Source: Eubacterium sp. AF16-48 (GTDB lineage: Bacteria; Bacillota; Clostridia; Lachnospirales; Lachnospiraceae). Taken from it: DNA of 64,000 bases. Positions 26,930 to 35,944 of this stretch are shown in pieces. The stretch lies in NCBI RefSeq assembly GCF_003479405.1, contig NZ_QUHB01000003.1:37954-101953 (forward strand). Reading direction: 5' to 3'. The notes beneath the pieces are model-generated. The model was not told the DNA's origin. It saw only the letters and a list, made by a program, of their open reading frames with translations, and did no database searches. Numbering within the stretch: the stretch's first letter is position 1; each line of letters opens with the position of its first letter. The position numbers and the translations under genes are program-made.

Positions 26930-28792
26930 ATGAGAATACAGAAATTAATTTTACAGGACATTGCATATAAAGAAATTATATGCGCAGATGAAGAGTTAAT
27001 GAAAAACAAGGAAGGCTATGATTTAGAGACTGCATCAATTTACTGCAGAATGGAAAATGCTGAGTTTTTCGGAAACGACGAAAGCGGCATAAAAATCCAT
27101 AAAGGAGGAAAGGTTTCACTTGATACTTACTCAAACAGTTTTTCTGTTGGAAAATGGGCAAAGTACACAGTAATTGATACTATTTCATTATTACTTGACA
27201 TGGAAGGAAGTGCCACTGTTAAATTAATGCATGCACAAAAAGAAGGTAATGACATTAAAGTTAATGAAATTAAGTCCTTTGATGTAAACAATGAAACAAG
27301 ACAGAAATCAGTATTTGATTTTGGTAAACTGGCTGATGAAGGAATTTATTATGCTGAAATCGAAGCAAAGGATAGTGAAGTTACAATATATGGCGGTTCA
27401 TATGACACAGTAGACATGGAGCCTACACAGACAGTAAAGCTTGCCATAGATATATGTACATTTAAGCGTGAAAAGTACGTTAAGAGAAATATGGGAATTA
27501 TTTTCCATGATATTTTGGAAAATGAGGATTCACCTTTATACAGAAATCTGTGGATTCACATTTCAGATAATGCATCATCCCTTGACGGAATTGTAGATTC
27601 AAATGAATTTATAACAGTAAGCAAGAACGCAAACCTTGGTGGAGTTGGTGGTTTCACAAGAGGTATTATTGAAACAAAGAGACGCCAGAAGGAAATGGGA
27701 TTTACCCATGTACTTTTAATGGATGATGATGCAACTATCAGTTCAGCTGCAATAGAATTAAATTATATTTTATTATCATATTTAAAGCCTGAATACTTCG
27801 GACATACAATCGGAGGAAAACTTTTAGTTCTTAATGTTCCATATCTTCAGTTTGAAGCAGGAGCACAGTGGAATAAAGGTAAAATAAAGGCATTAAAGAA
27901 TGATTTGGATATTAGACAATTAGATATGGTGCTTGAATCAGAAATTGAAGACAAGCCTATTGAATATACAGGATGGTGGTACTGCTGTATACCACTTTCA
28001 GAAATTGATGATAACAATCTTCCGTTACCAATATTTATTCACAGAGATGATATTGAGTATGGTTTAAGAGTAGGACGTGGCAGATTTATTCTTATTAACG
28101 GAATTTGTATCTGGCATGAAGCTTTTGCAGGGAAAATGCCTGGAATGCTAGATTATTATGACATTAGAAATGAGGCTATTATTAATGCAATTCAGTGCCC
28201 TGATTACACAAAGGAAGATTTTAAGAAAGCGGTTAAGCGTGCAATATGGGTTAATATTTCAAGATACCGTTACAAGTATATTGAATATAACTACAGGGCG
28301 GCAGAGGATTTCTGTAAGGGAATTGACTGGTTGTTAGAAACAGACAGTGAGAAGCTTCACAAGGAACTTATAGGAATGAATTATAAGGCTAAAAAGATTG
28401 AAGATTATATCGGATATAAGGGACTTACAGAGGAAGAATTAGTAAGTGGCGAGCAGGGAGATTACAAGCTTCCGTTTATTTCAAGATTGCTCCACAAAAT
28501 AACCCTTAACGGATATTTCTTCCCGGTTAAAAAGGATAAGGTTACCGTTAACGCACCTTATGGAAGCGTTTATAAATTATTCAGAATTGGGGAATATATT
28601 GTTACAGACAATTACCAGAACGCAATTTATATAGCAAGGGACAGAAAAGAATTCTTCCGTGGCAGAAAAGTAATGAAGCAGGCAATGAAGCTTATAGACG
28701 AAAAGTATGATGCAGCGGCAAAGAGCTATAGGGAAAGATACAAGGAACTTGTAAGCGAAGACTTCTGGAAAAAATATCTTGGAATAGATTAA
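26930..28792 (+). CDS. GlfT2-like galactofuranosyltransferase
   Basis: I use the ATG at 26930; a GTG seven codons earlier is also in frame. The 620-residue protein has an N-terminal beta-rich domain (about 1-150), a GT-A domain with FKREKYV, NANLGGVGGFTRGI and the metal-binding DDD at 265-267, then GWWYCCIPL, IHRDDIEYGLR (Asp373/374, likely base) and IWHEAFAGK with His396, and a C-terminal helical domain. These motifs and their order match mycobacterial GlfT2, the processive UDP-Galf transferase of 637 residues; I recall His396 and Asp372 as functional there. The product suggests galactofuranose in the cell-surface glycan. No UDP-galactopyranose mutase gene lies in the window. Confidence 0.85.
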   Translation: MRIQKLILQDIAYKEIICADEELMKNKEGYDLETASIYCRMENAEFFGNDESGIKIHKGGKVSLDTYSNSFSVGKWAKYTVIDTISLLLDMEGSATVKLMHAQKEGNDIKVNEIKSFDVNNETRQKSVFDFGKLADEGIYYAEIEAKDSEVTIYGGSYDTVDMEPTQTVKLAIDICTFKREKYVKRNMGIIFHDILENEDSPLYRNLWIHISDNASSLDGIVDSNEFITVSKNANLGGVGGFTRGIIETKRRQKEMGFTHVLLMDDDATISSAAIELNYILLSYLKPEYFGHTIGGKLLVLNVPYLQFEAGAQWNKGKIKALKNDLDIRQLDMVLESEIEDKPIEYTGWWYCCIPLSEIDDNNLPLPIFIHRDDIEYGLRVGRGRFILINGICIWHEAFAGKMPGMLDYYDIRNEAIINAIQCPDYTKEDFKKAVKRAIWVNISRYRYKYIEYNYRAAEDFCKGIDWLLETDSEKLHKELIGMNYKAKKIEDYIGYKGLTEEELVSGEQGDYKLPFISRLLHKITLNGYFFPVKKDKVTVNAPYGSVYKLFRIGEYIVTDNYQNAIYIARDRKEFFRGRKVMKQAMKLIDEKYDAAAKSYRERYKELVSEDFWKKYLGID

Positions 28793-28803
28793 CAGGTGGT
28801 TTC

Positions 28804-31521
28804 ATGACGGAAAGTGAACAGAAAGTATTTGATATACTGGGAACACAAAAATTTGATATTGGAATAATGGGCATGTGGTATGGCGCTAACTACGGTAGCG
28901 TCATGACCTATTATGCCCTTAATACTGTTTTGTCAAGACTTGGTTATTCAGTTTTAATGTTGGATAAACAGGCAGTGGAAACAAAGGGCTTTGAATTTGA
29001 ATTAGATGATACATCTCATGCAAGGGTTTTTGCAAAGACACATTATAAGAATTTTGCTCCATCCCTTCCTGTAGAGGACATGAAAGTGCTAAACAATTAC
29101 TGTGACACTTTTATGTTAGGATGCGACCAGGTGTGGAATTTCACCATTGCAAAAAGCTATGGACTCAATTACTATCTTGATTTTGCAAATTCTGACAAAA
29201 AAAGAATTGCCTACGCATCATCTTTTGGACACGAAGTTTCTTTTACGCCTTTAGAAAAGGTGGCAGGAGTTACCAGGGAACTTCAGAAGTTTGATGCCAT
29301 ATCTGTCAGGGAAGAAAGCGGTGTAAGGGTTTTAAAGGATGAGTTTGGAATAAAAGGAACCCAGGTGTTAGACCCTGTTTTTTTATTAGATGAAAATGAC
29401 TACAATGAGCTAGTAAAGGAAAGCAATCTTGACATACAGGAAGATTACATGCTGGCTTATATTTTAAATCCTACAGATGAAATCAGGGAAAGTCTTTTAA
29501 AAATTTCAGAAAAGAAAAATCTGAAGCTTATTAATATATTAGATGGAAATCCAAACAAATTTGAAAGATTTAAGAAGGCTTTAAATCTTCCAAATACTGT
29601 TTCGGACATAACTACCCAGGACTGGCTTTATTACATTAAAAATGCTAAATGCGTAGTTACTGATTCCTGTCATGGGGCAAGCTTTGCGGCAATATTTGGA
29701 ACACCTTTTGTGATTATAAACAATGAAAACCGTGGTGCCGCAAGATTTAATTCACTTTCTGAAATGTTAGACATAAAAGACAGATATTTTACCGGTCCCG
29801 GTGAAATCACAAAGAGATGTGACTTGTTAGAAACATACGATAGAAACAAACACAATAAGATTATTTCCATGGAAAAACAGCGTTCGATGACATGGCTTAA
29901 AGAGGCACTTCAAAAGCCGAAGGATACAGATAAAACAGTTAAAAAGGTGCTTAAAAAAGAATGCTGCGGATGTGGAGTATGCTATGGGGTATGCCCTGTA
30001 GATGCCATAACAATGGAATTTGATGATGAGGGAGCAATTTATCCTAAAATAGACTTTAACAAGTGTATTCAGTGTGGCAAGTGTTCAAGAACCTGTCCGG
30101 GATTACATCCTTATTCAGATAATTTTAAAGAGCCTAAATGCTTTGCGGGATTTGGAAATGACGAAATAAGAAAGAAAAGTTCTTCAGGTGGCATTTTTAC
30201 CATTATTGCAGAACAAATTATAGATGAGGGAGGAGTAGTTTGCGGAGCAGCTTTTGATGATGATTTCAATATTTCCCATATTGTAGTTGACACAAAAGAA
30301 GGTCTGGAAAAACTACGAAGCTCTAAATATATACAAAGTATTACAAAAGACACTTTTAAGGAAGTTAAGAAAGCCTTAGATGAAGGAAGAAGTGCATTGT
30401 ACGCAGGATGCGGATGCCAGATAGCCGGATTTAAAAGATTTCTTGGAAAAAAATACGACAAACTTATAACTATTGACCTTTTATGCCACGGTGGGCCCAC
30501 ACCGGGAAGCTTTAAGAAATATATGGATGATGTTCATAAAGATAAAAAGGTCAAATACGTAGGATTTAGAGATAAAGACATTTACAAGTGGGAAATTAAT
30601 TCCACAGGAATGACAGTTAAGTATGAAGATGGAAGTGAATACAGAAAAATAAAGGCGGAAGATAAGTTTTACCGTGCTTTTACAAGAGCCTTTACTGTGA
30701 GACCTCATTGTCAGACCTGTAATTATGCAACCCTTCCAAGGCAGGGAGATATTACTCTTGGAGATTTCTGGGGAGTTTTTAAATATAACCCGGATTTTAA
30801 TGATGACAAGGGAACCTCTCTTATAATTGCCAATAATGATAAGGGAATGGAAGTGCTATCAGGAATAAAATCAAAGCTTAAGTTATTTGAGACGGTTCCT
30901 CTTGATTTTGTTTTAAGAAGAGGACAGCCTCTTGATAAACCTTTTCATGCAGAGCCTTTAAGGGACAGATTTATGTCCATGGCAAAGTATGCCTCATTTA
31001 CTAAATGCTTAGAATGCTGTGAACAGGATACTTTTGACTATGCTTACTTTGCATTAAAACCACAAAATATGGATGATGCATACAGGGCATTGGAAGAATA
31101 TAAATTAATAAGCATGGGAAATTTCTCAGTGCTGTTAGTATGGGACAGACGAAATGAGGAAATAAGTCCTCTTAAGTACCAGGTATATGAATTTGTAAGG
31201 GAACATTTTCCGGCTTATGTGGAAATAAAAAATGATGACGAGGCACTGGGTGTTCAGGGAAGATGCAGAAACTTCGTGTTTACTAATGAAGAATATGTAA
31301 CATGGGGTAAGGCTAATGTGGCAAAGGGTGCAAAGAAGATTAATGTTAGAAAGCTTTTGCCTGATAACATAAAGATCCCTGAATCTGATGGTGAACAAAA
31401 AAAGCAGATTATTAATAAATTAAAGAAAAAACTAAGCTATGAAGATAAGTGGAGCTTATACAGAATTGAGGCAGGAGTTAAGTGGCGTCTGAAGGTAGTT
31501 TTAAGAAAGATAAAAAAGTAA
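28804..31521 (+). CDS. Polysaccharide pyruvyltransferase fused to ferredoxin and FrhB-like domains
   Basis: Protein of 905 residues. Residues about 15-375 form a polysaccharide pyruvyltransferase domain (MWYGANYGSVMTYYALN, MLGCDQVWNF, VTDSCHGASFAAIFG). Residues about 384-440 hold two 4Fe-4S motifs (CCGCGVCYGVCP and CIQCGKCSRTCP). Residues about 440-730 match the coenzyme F420 hydrogenase/dehydrogenase beta-subunit family (SSSGGIFTIIAEQII, SKYIQS, YAGCGCQIAGF, TIDLLCHGG, ITLGDFWGV). The last 170 residues are unassigned. No frameshift separates the parts. Pyruvyltransferases add ketal pyruvate from phosphoenolpyruvate to sugars. The role of a redox domain in glycan loci is not established to my knowledge. 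It overlaps no gene and is followed by a second pyruvyltransferase. Confidence 0.85.
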   Translation: MTESEQKVFDILGTQKFDIGIMGMWYGANYGSVMTYYALNTVLSRLGYSVLMLDKQAVETKGFEFELDDTSHARVFAKTHYKNFAPSLPVEDMKVLNNYCDTFMLGCDQVWNFTIAKSYGLNYYLDFANSDKKRIAYASSFGHEVSFTPLEKVAGVTRELQKFDAISVREESGVRVLKDEFGIKGTQVLDPVFLLDENDYNELVKESNLDIQEDYMLAYILNPTDEIRESLLKISEKKNLKLINILDGNPNKFERFKKALNLPNTVSDITTQDWLYYIKNAKCVVTDSCHGASFAAIFGTPFVIINNENRGAARFNSLSEMLDIKDRYFTGPGEITKRCDLLETYDRNKHNKIISMEKQRSMTWLKEALQKPKDTDKTVKKVLKKECCGCGVCYGVCPVDAITMEFDDEGAIYPKIDFNKCIQCGKCSRTCPGLHPYSDNFKEPKCFAGFGNDEIRKKSSSGGIFTIIAEQIIDEGGVVCGAAFDDDFNISHIVVDTKEGLEKLRSSKYIQSITKDTFKEVKKALDEGRSALYAGCGCQIAGFKRFLGKKYDKLITIDLLCHGGPTPGSFKKYMDDVHKDKKVKYVGFRDKDIYKWEINSTGMTVKYEDGSEYRKIKAEDKFYRAFTRAFTVRPHCQTCNYATLPRQGDITLGDFWGVFKYNPDFNDDKGTSLIIANNDKGMEVLSGIKSKLKLFETVPLDFVLRRGQPLDKPFHAEPLRDRFMSMAKYASFTKCLECCEQDTFDYAYFALKPQNMDDAYRALEEYKLISMGNFSVLLVWDRRNEEISPLKYQVYEFVREHFPAYVEIKNDDEALGVQGRCRNFVFTNEEYVTWGKANVAKGAKKINVRKLLPDNIKIPESDGEQKKQIINKLKKKLSYEDKWSLYRIEAGVKWRLKVVLRKIKK

Positions 31522-31560
31522 TTAATTTAAAGTAATTTGTGATAAAGAATGGAGCGCAGA

Positions 31561-32727
31561 ATGAAGAAAAAGTATGATGTGGGAATACTTGGAGTATGGT
31601 TTGGATGCAATTATGGAAGCATCGCGACTTATTATTCATTATATTATGCAATTAAAAATATGGGAAAGTCAGTTTTAATGATTCACAGACCATATTTAGA
31701 TCATTTTGAAGAGGCGTCAATGGAAGACAGACATTCATTAAGATTTGCCAGGGCACATTACGATATAAGTCCTGCTTATCATGTGGATGAAATAGGAAAG
31801 TTGAATGATGTATGTGATGCCTTTGTTTTAGGAGCTGATCAGTTGTGGAAATACAATGTTACTAAAATATTCGGACACAGCTATTTTCTGGATTTTGTAA
31901 ATCGTAAGAATAAAAAAATATCCTATGCCACATCCTTTGGTACTGACAGATTTAAGGCTCCAAAGGAATATATGTGGAAAGCGGTAAAATGCTTAAGAAG
32001 AATGAATTATGTTTCCGTAAGGGAAAAGGTCAACGTAAATATGTGCGAAAAACTTTTGGGAATCCGTGCAGAACACGTTTTAGACCCGGTGCTTTTATGT
32101 GAAAGCAACTGCTTAGGAGACATAGCTAATGAATCAGACAGAAAAGTAAAGTCAAACTACATTGCAGCTTATATACTTGATCCTACCCCTGAAAAGAGGG
32201 AAGCATTATTAAGGCTTGCAAAAAAATATAACAAAGATTTGGTAGTTATGTTGGACGGATGGCCACATTTGTTCGAAACTAATAGGGAAAAAATGGATTT
32301 AGACCAATATGTAGTATCTGATGTGGAAGTAGATGACTGGTTATTCTATTTTAAACATAGTGATATGGTTGTTACTGATTCTTTCCATGGAACTTGTATT
32401 TCAATTTTATTTGAAAAGCCTTTTTATGCTATTTCAAATCCGGGAAGAGGAGCAGACCGCTTTATTTCTTTAATGGAAGAATTTGGTTTAATGGACAGAT
32501 TTGTGTGGGATCCTAATGAATTGGGAACTTTTGACAACGAAATGAAATTAGATTACACTAAGGTTAATGAAATATTAAACAACGAAAGAAAGAAATCAAT
32601 GGCATGGCTTGAAAATGCTTTAAATTCCAAGAAAAAGCATCATTCAGTGGTAATAAGAAGCCAGCTGTTATTCCCGTTTAGAGTCAGAAAGTCAATAAAG
32701 TTATATGAAGAAGGAGACAGAAATTAA
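31561..32727 (+). CDS. Polysaccharide pyruvyltransferase family protein
   Basis: The start at 31561 is preferred because GGAG lies six bases before it; an ATG at 31549 is in frame but has no ribosome site. The 388-residue product aligns by eye with the N-terminal half of the preceding fusion protein: GVWFGCNYGSIATYYSLYYA, VLGADQLWKYNV, KISYATSFGTDRF and VTDSFHGTCISILFEKPFYA. It lacks the iron-sulfur and FrhB parts. It probably arose by duplication of the same module and may act on a second sugar position. Confidence 0.82.
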   Translation: MKKKYDVGILGVWFGCNYGSIATYYSLYYAIKNMGKSVLMIHRPYLDHFEEASMEDRHSLRFARAHYDISPAYHVDEIGKLNDVCDAFVLGADQLWKYNVTKIFGHSYFLDFVNRKNKKISYATSFGTDRFKAPKEYMWKAVKCLRRMNYVSVREKVNVNMCEKLLGIRAEHVLDPVLLCESNCLGDIANESDRKVKSNYIAAYILDPTPEKREALLRLAKKYNKDLVVMLDGWPHLFETNREKMDLDQYVVSDVEVDDWLFYFKHSDMVVTDSFHGTCISILFEKPFYAISNPGRGADRFISLMEEFGLMDRFVWDPNELGTFDNEMKLDYTKVNEILNNERKKSMAWLENALNSKKKHHSVVIRSQLLFPFRVRKSIKLYEEGDRN

Positions 32728-32728
32728 A

Positions 32729-34582
32729 ATGAAGGCAAAAAAATATGATTTGCTGTGGGTATTTTTAATTGCACTTATTCCGCGTCTTATTTGTATTGCG
32801 CTTTTTAGTTCTCCAATGAGAACACCTATGGACGAGTTAGGAACATTGTCAACAGGTGCATATTTTGGTGGAAAAGACTGGACAGCATTAACTACATTTG
32901 CAAAATATTATTACGGTGGCGGTTTTACAATACTATTTGCACCACTGTTTTATTTGACAAATAACGTAACAGTAATTTATGGAACAATCCTTAGCGTGTG
33001 TGCAATTTTACAAAGTATCAGCGCACCAATAAGCTACTACATTATGAAGAAATACCTTAAGGTTGATAAAAGAGCTTATTTATTTATAGGCTCCATTGCA
33101 TGTTCATTTATGGTAGTAACAAGAGCAATGGAAGTGTTTAATGAACATATAGTTATTGGCTGTGTATGGATTATAACCTTGTTTGCCTGCAAGCTAATTG
33201 AATATGGTAACAATAAAAAGAAAAAAATCATATACACGGTTGGCATTATGTTTTTAATTACATATTTGCTTACAACCCATGCCAGAACAAAGGTTATTCT
33301 TATTGCTTTCTGTATTGTTGTTGTATGTTATCTTATATTCTACAGAAAGTGGCTTGTAGAACCAATATCAGGAATAATTTCCCTTGGAGTGTTTTATTTT
33401 GCGGCAGGTAAGTTTAATACCATGGTTAAAAAAAATATCTGGAATTGGCAGGAAGGAAAGTTTTTGAGAAATACAAAGGCAAAAATGGATATAACACCAC
33501 AGAAGTTGGCAAATCCAAAAACGTGGAATGCAGTAGGTTCTACAATTTTCGGGCAGATTAATACTGTATTGGTATTTTCAGGAGGCATTTTTGCCCTTAT
33601 ACTTATAATGCTTATTTTCAGATATAAGGATACAATAGCACAGCTTATAGTTACAAAAAAAGCATTGGCAGTGAAGGATGAAGAAGGAAACTTTAATGCA
33701 GAACCATTTTGTCTTGTAATTTCAGCATTATTTATTATGTGTATTGGAGCTGTAATGTTTGCCCAGTGTTTTACATGGTTAAAGCGTGTGGTACCGGCAC
33801 TGGATGGTGGAAATCCTTACGGATTTAAGGCTCTTACTTATGTACGATATGTGGGACCGTTTTTAGGACCGGTATTTATGACAGGCATTGCTATGATATA
33901 TGAGAAAAGAGAAAGTATTAGAAAATATCTTGTGGGATTTGCAATACTTCTTTTGTCATTCCAGACAGTATGGGTATGCTTTATTTTACCTAAAATGGGA
34001 AGATCAAGAGTGGCTTCAGAAGTGTACAATGCATTTAGCGGTTATGACATAGGCGGCAAAGTGCCTATGAGAACCAGATATTACTTAATGGCGACAGTTA
34101 TTACTGTCGTATTGCTGGTAATATTTTTAATTAGCTATTACAAGAAAAAAATTATGATTCCACTAGTTATTCTTACGCTGTTATTTGGTTACGAATATAT
34201 TTATGGTGCAACAGTTTGGGATAATAATTACTGTACTAATGTTAAAAAAGTTAGCGATGCAGGAACAGGTGTGGTCAGAACGCTAGAGGAGAAAGGTTAC
34301 GATGTACCAAAAGATATTTATGTAGTGGATTACTATGAAAGAAGTGGAGTACAGAGAAACACTTACGCATATCAACTGATTTTAAACGAATACACCATAT
34401 ATGCAAAACAGCCGGAGAATTTAACAAAGGATAATATAGTATTTTCAACAATAAGTAATTATCAGGAATTGTTAGACGCAGGATACAAAAAGGCACAGCT
34501 TGATAATAATGAATATGTTTATGTAAAGGGCAATTCATATATTAAAATGTTTGAGTCAGTATCAGTGAAATTTGGAGAATAA
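32729..34582 (+). CDS. Polytopic membrane protein, GT-C-like glycosyltransferase candidate
   Basis: The start at 32729 is one base after the previous stop, with AAGGAG 13 bases upstream. An in-frame ATG at 32705 has no ribosome site. The 617-residue product has about 11-12 hydrophobic helices over residues 5-480 and a soluble C-terminal part of about 130 residues. The first external loop contains SPMRTPMDELGTLSTGAYF; an acidic residue pair after helix 1 is typical of GT-C lipid-linked sugar transferases (PMT/ArnT-like). No close family is recognised, and a polymerase or flippase role cannot be excluded. It closes the glycan cluster. Confidence 0.6.
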   Translation: MKAKKYDLLWVFLIALIPRLICIALFSSPMRTPMDELGTLSTGAYFGGKDWTALTTFAKYYYGGGFTILFAPLFYLTNNVTVIYGTILSVCAILQSISAPISYYIMKKYLKVDKRAYLFIGSIACSFMVVTRAMEVFNEHIVIGCVWIITLFACKLIEYGNNKKKKIIYTVGIMFLITYLLTTHARTKVILIAFCIVVVCYLIFYRKWLVEPISGIISLGVFYFAAGKFNTMVKKNIWNWQEGKFLRNTKAKMDITPQKLANPKTWNAVGSTIFGQINTVLVFSGGIFALILIMLIFRYKDTIAQLIVTKKALAVKDEEGNFNAEPFCLVISALFIMCIGAVMFAQCFTWLKRVVPALDGGNPYGFKALTYVRYVGPFLGPVFMTGIAMIYEKRESIRKYLVGFAILLLSFQTVWVCFILPKMGRSRVASEVYNAFSGYDIGGKVPMRTRYYLMATVITVVLLVIFLISYYKKKIMIPLVILTLLFGYEYIYGATVWDNNYCTNVKKVSDAGTGVVRTLEEKGYDVPKDIYVVDYYERSGVQRNTYAYQLILNEYTIYAKQPENLTKDNIVFSTISNYQELLDAGYKKAQLDNNEYVYVKGNSYIKMFESVSVKFGE

Positions 34583-34593
34583 GAGGGAAAAAG

Positions 34594-35577
34594 ATGCCTG
34601 GAATTAAGGATGTGGCACGAAGAGCGGGAGTAGGAGTTGCTACCGTATCGAGAGTTATTAACAACAGTGGTTATGTTTCTGAGGAAACAAAAGATAAAAT
34701 TGAAAAAGCAATGAAGGAGCTGGATTATATGCCAAATGAATTGGCAAGAAATTTGTTTAGAAACAAAAGTGGTATAATTGCAGTTTTGGTGCCTGCTTTG
34801 GAACATCCTTTTTTTTCGGAGTTTGTGAATCAGGTAGAAAGTGCATTGCATGAAAAGGGATATAAAACTATGGTGTGCAGCACAGCTAAGAATAGCGAAT
34901 ATGAAACAGAGTATTTGCAGATGCTTAAGAAATGTGTTGTAGATGGTATTATAACCGGTGTTCATTCATTAAATGTGGATGAATATCTTATAAACGATAT
35001 GCCTATTGTTGCATTAGATCGATATATTGACGACAGGATTACCATAGTGTCAGTGGATCACAGACATGGTGGAATTATGGCAGCAAGGGAGTTTATAAGA
35101 TGTGGATGCAAAAAGGTAGTTCAACTCCAGGGAGCTAAGAAAGTTCAGTCTCCGGCATTGGAGAGACATGAATACTTTCAGCGGGAATTAAAGAAAGCAG
35201 GAATTCAAGTGTACACTTATGAAATGGAGTGGAACAAATTTGATACGGAATATTTCGCTCAGGTAGTAAAAGAAGTATACGATATGTATCCGGATGCAGA
35301 TGGAATGTTTGGAACGGACCTTGTTGCCATGCTGTTTGAGAAGTATGCGTTAAGCAAAGGCAGAAAAATTCCTGAAGATTTAAAAATTATTGCATATGAC
35401 GGAACATATGTAACAGATATGGCACATCCTTCCCTTACGAAGATTAAGCAGCCTATTGAAAGACTGGCGAAAGAGGCAACAAGAATAATTACAAGAGCCA
35501 TAGATGGAAATGCTGCTACGGAAAAAAATATATACTTAGAAACTGTACTTATAAGAGGAGACAGTACCAGAGTATAA
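34594..35577 (+). CDS. LacI-family transcriptional regulator of the fructan locus
   Basis: Protein of 327 residues. The N-terminal helix-turn-helix reads IKDVARRAGVGVATVSRVIN with hinge YMPNELARNLF. The periplasmic-binding-like effector domain starts GIIAVLVPALEHPFF. It begins 12 bp after the membrane protein gene, so it may be read with the glycan cluster, but it is separated from the ABC genes by its own terminator. By position it is the likely repressor of the fructoside genes, binding the palindromes at 35832 and possibly 35702. The effector would be a fructose-containing sugar (inference). Confidence 0.85.
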   Translation: MPGIKDVARRAGVGVATVSRVINNSGYVSEETKDKIEKAMKELDYMPNELARNLFRNKSGIIAVLVPALEHPFFSEFVNQVESALHEKGYKTMVCSTAKNSEYETEYLQMLKKCVVDGIITGVHSLNVDEYLINDMPIVALDRYIDDRITIVSVDHRHGGIMAAREFIRCGCKKVVQLQGAKKVQSPALERHEYFQRELKKAGIQVYTYEMEWNKFDTEYFAQVVKEVYDMYPDADGMFGTDLVAMLFEKYALSKGRKIPEDLKIIAYDGTYVTDMAHPSLTKIKQPIERLAKEATRIITRAIDGNAATEKNIYLETVLIRGDSTRV

Positions 35578-35605
35578 TTTACAAATTAATATATAAATAA
35601 CAGGT

Positions 35606-35670
35606 AAAAAAATAAACTCTATGTTGGCGATTAATAAAATCGCCGGTATAAAGTTTATTTTTTTTATTTT
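35606..35670 (+). terminator. Intrinsic terminator of the lacI-type gene
   Basis: An outer stem AATAAACT/AGTTTATT encloses an inner stem GGCGATT/AATCGCC and is followed by a long T-rich run. Outer A and T runs make it possibly bidirectional. Confidence 0.75.
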
Positions 35671-35701
35671 TTGATATATTTTAATGTTAAAAAAATAACA
35701 A

Positions 35702-35717
35702 TGAAAACGTTTGAACA
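35702..35717. promoter_or_regulatory. Possible upstream LacI-type operator
   Basis: TGAAAACGTTTGAACA contains the central AAACGTTT palindrome typical of LacI/CcpA sites. It misses the strict cre consensus at one end. It lies about 75 bp upstream of the -35 of the ABC operon. Confidence 0.35.
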
Positions 35718-35790
35718 ATGAAAAATATATACTTAATAACCAATTAAAAGAGAGAATATATAGCAATATGCACAAAGGTTAAAAATGATA

Positions 35791-35819
35791 TTGACAAAAC
35801 ATAAGTAAAAATATATAAT
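35791..35819 (+). promoter_or_regulatory. Promoter of the fructoside ABC operon
   Basis: TTGACA (35791-35796), 17 bp, TATAAT (35814-35819): exact consensus for the housekeeping sigma factor. A promoter this strong normally needs a repressor, which fits the operator immediately downstream. Confidence 0.85.
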
Positions 35820-35831
35820 AAAGCTATCAAA

Positions 35832-35845
35832 TGGAACCCGTTCCA
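35832..35845. promoter_or_regulatory. Operator palindrome at the start site of the fructoside operon
   Basis: TGGAACCCGTTCCA is a perfect 6-bp inverted repeat with a 2-bp centre, at about +7 to +20 relative to the predicted start. This position suits repression by the neighbouring LacI-type regulator. A related half (GGGTTCC) recurs near 35909. Confidence 0.65.
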
Positions 35846-35944
35846 CATACAAAAATCACAAAAACAAATAACACACTGTAAAAATGTGGAAAAGGGTCAA
35901 GAAAAGGGTTCCGCAAATTAATAAATGCTAAAGGAGGAAAGAAA

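Noticed and set aside
35702..35717. Catabolite control (cre) site for CcpA
   Set aside because: The core AAACGTTT fits, but the conserved C near the right end is missing. It is kept only as a possible LacI-type site.
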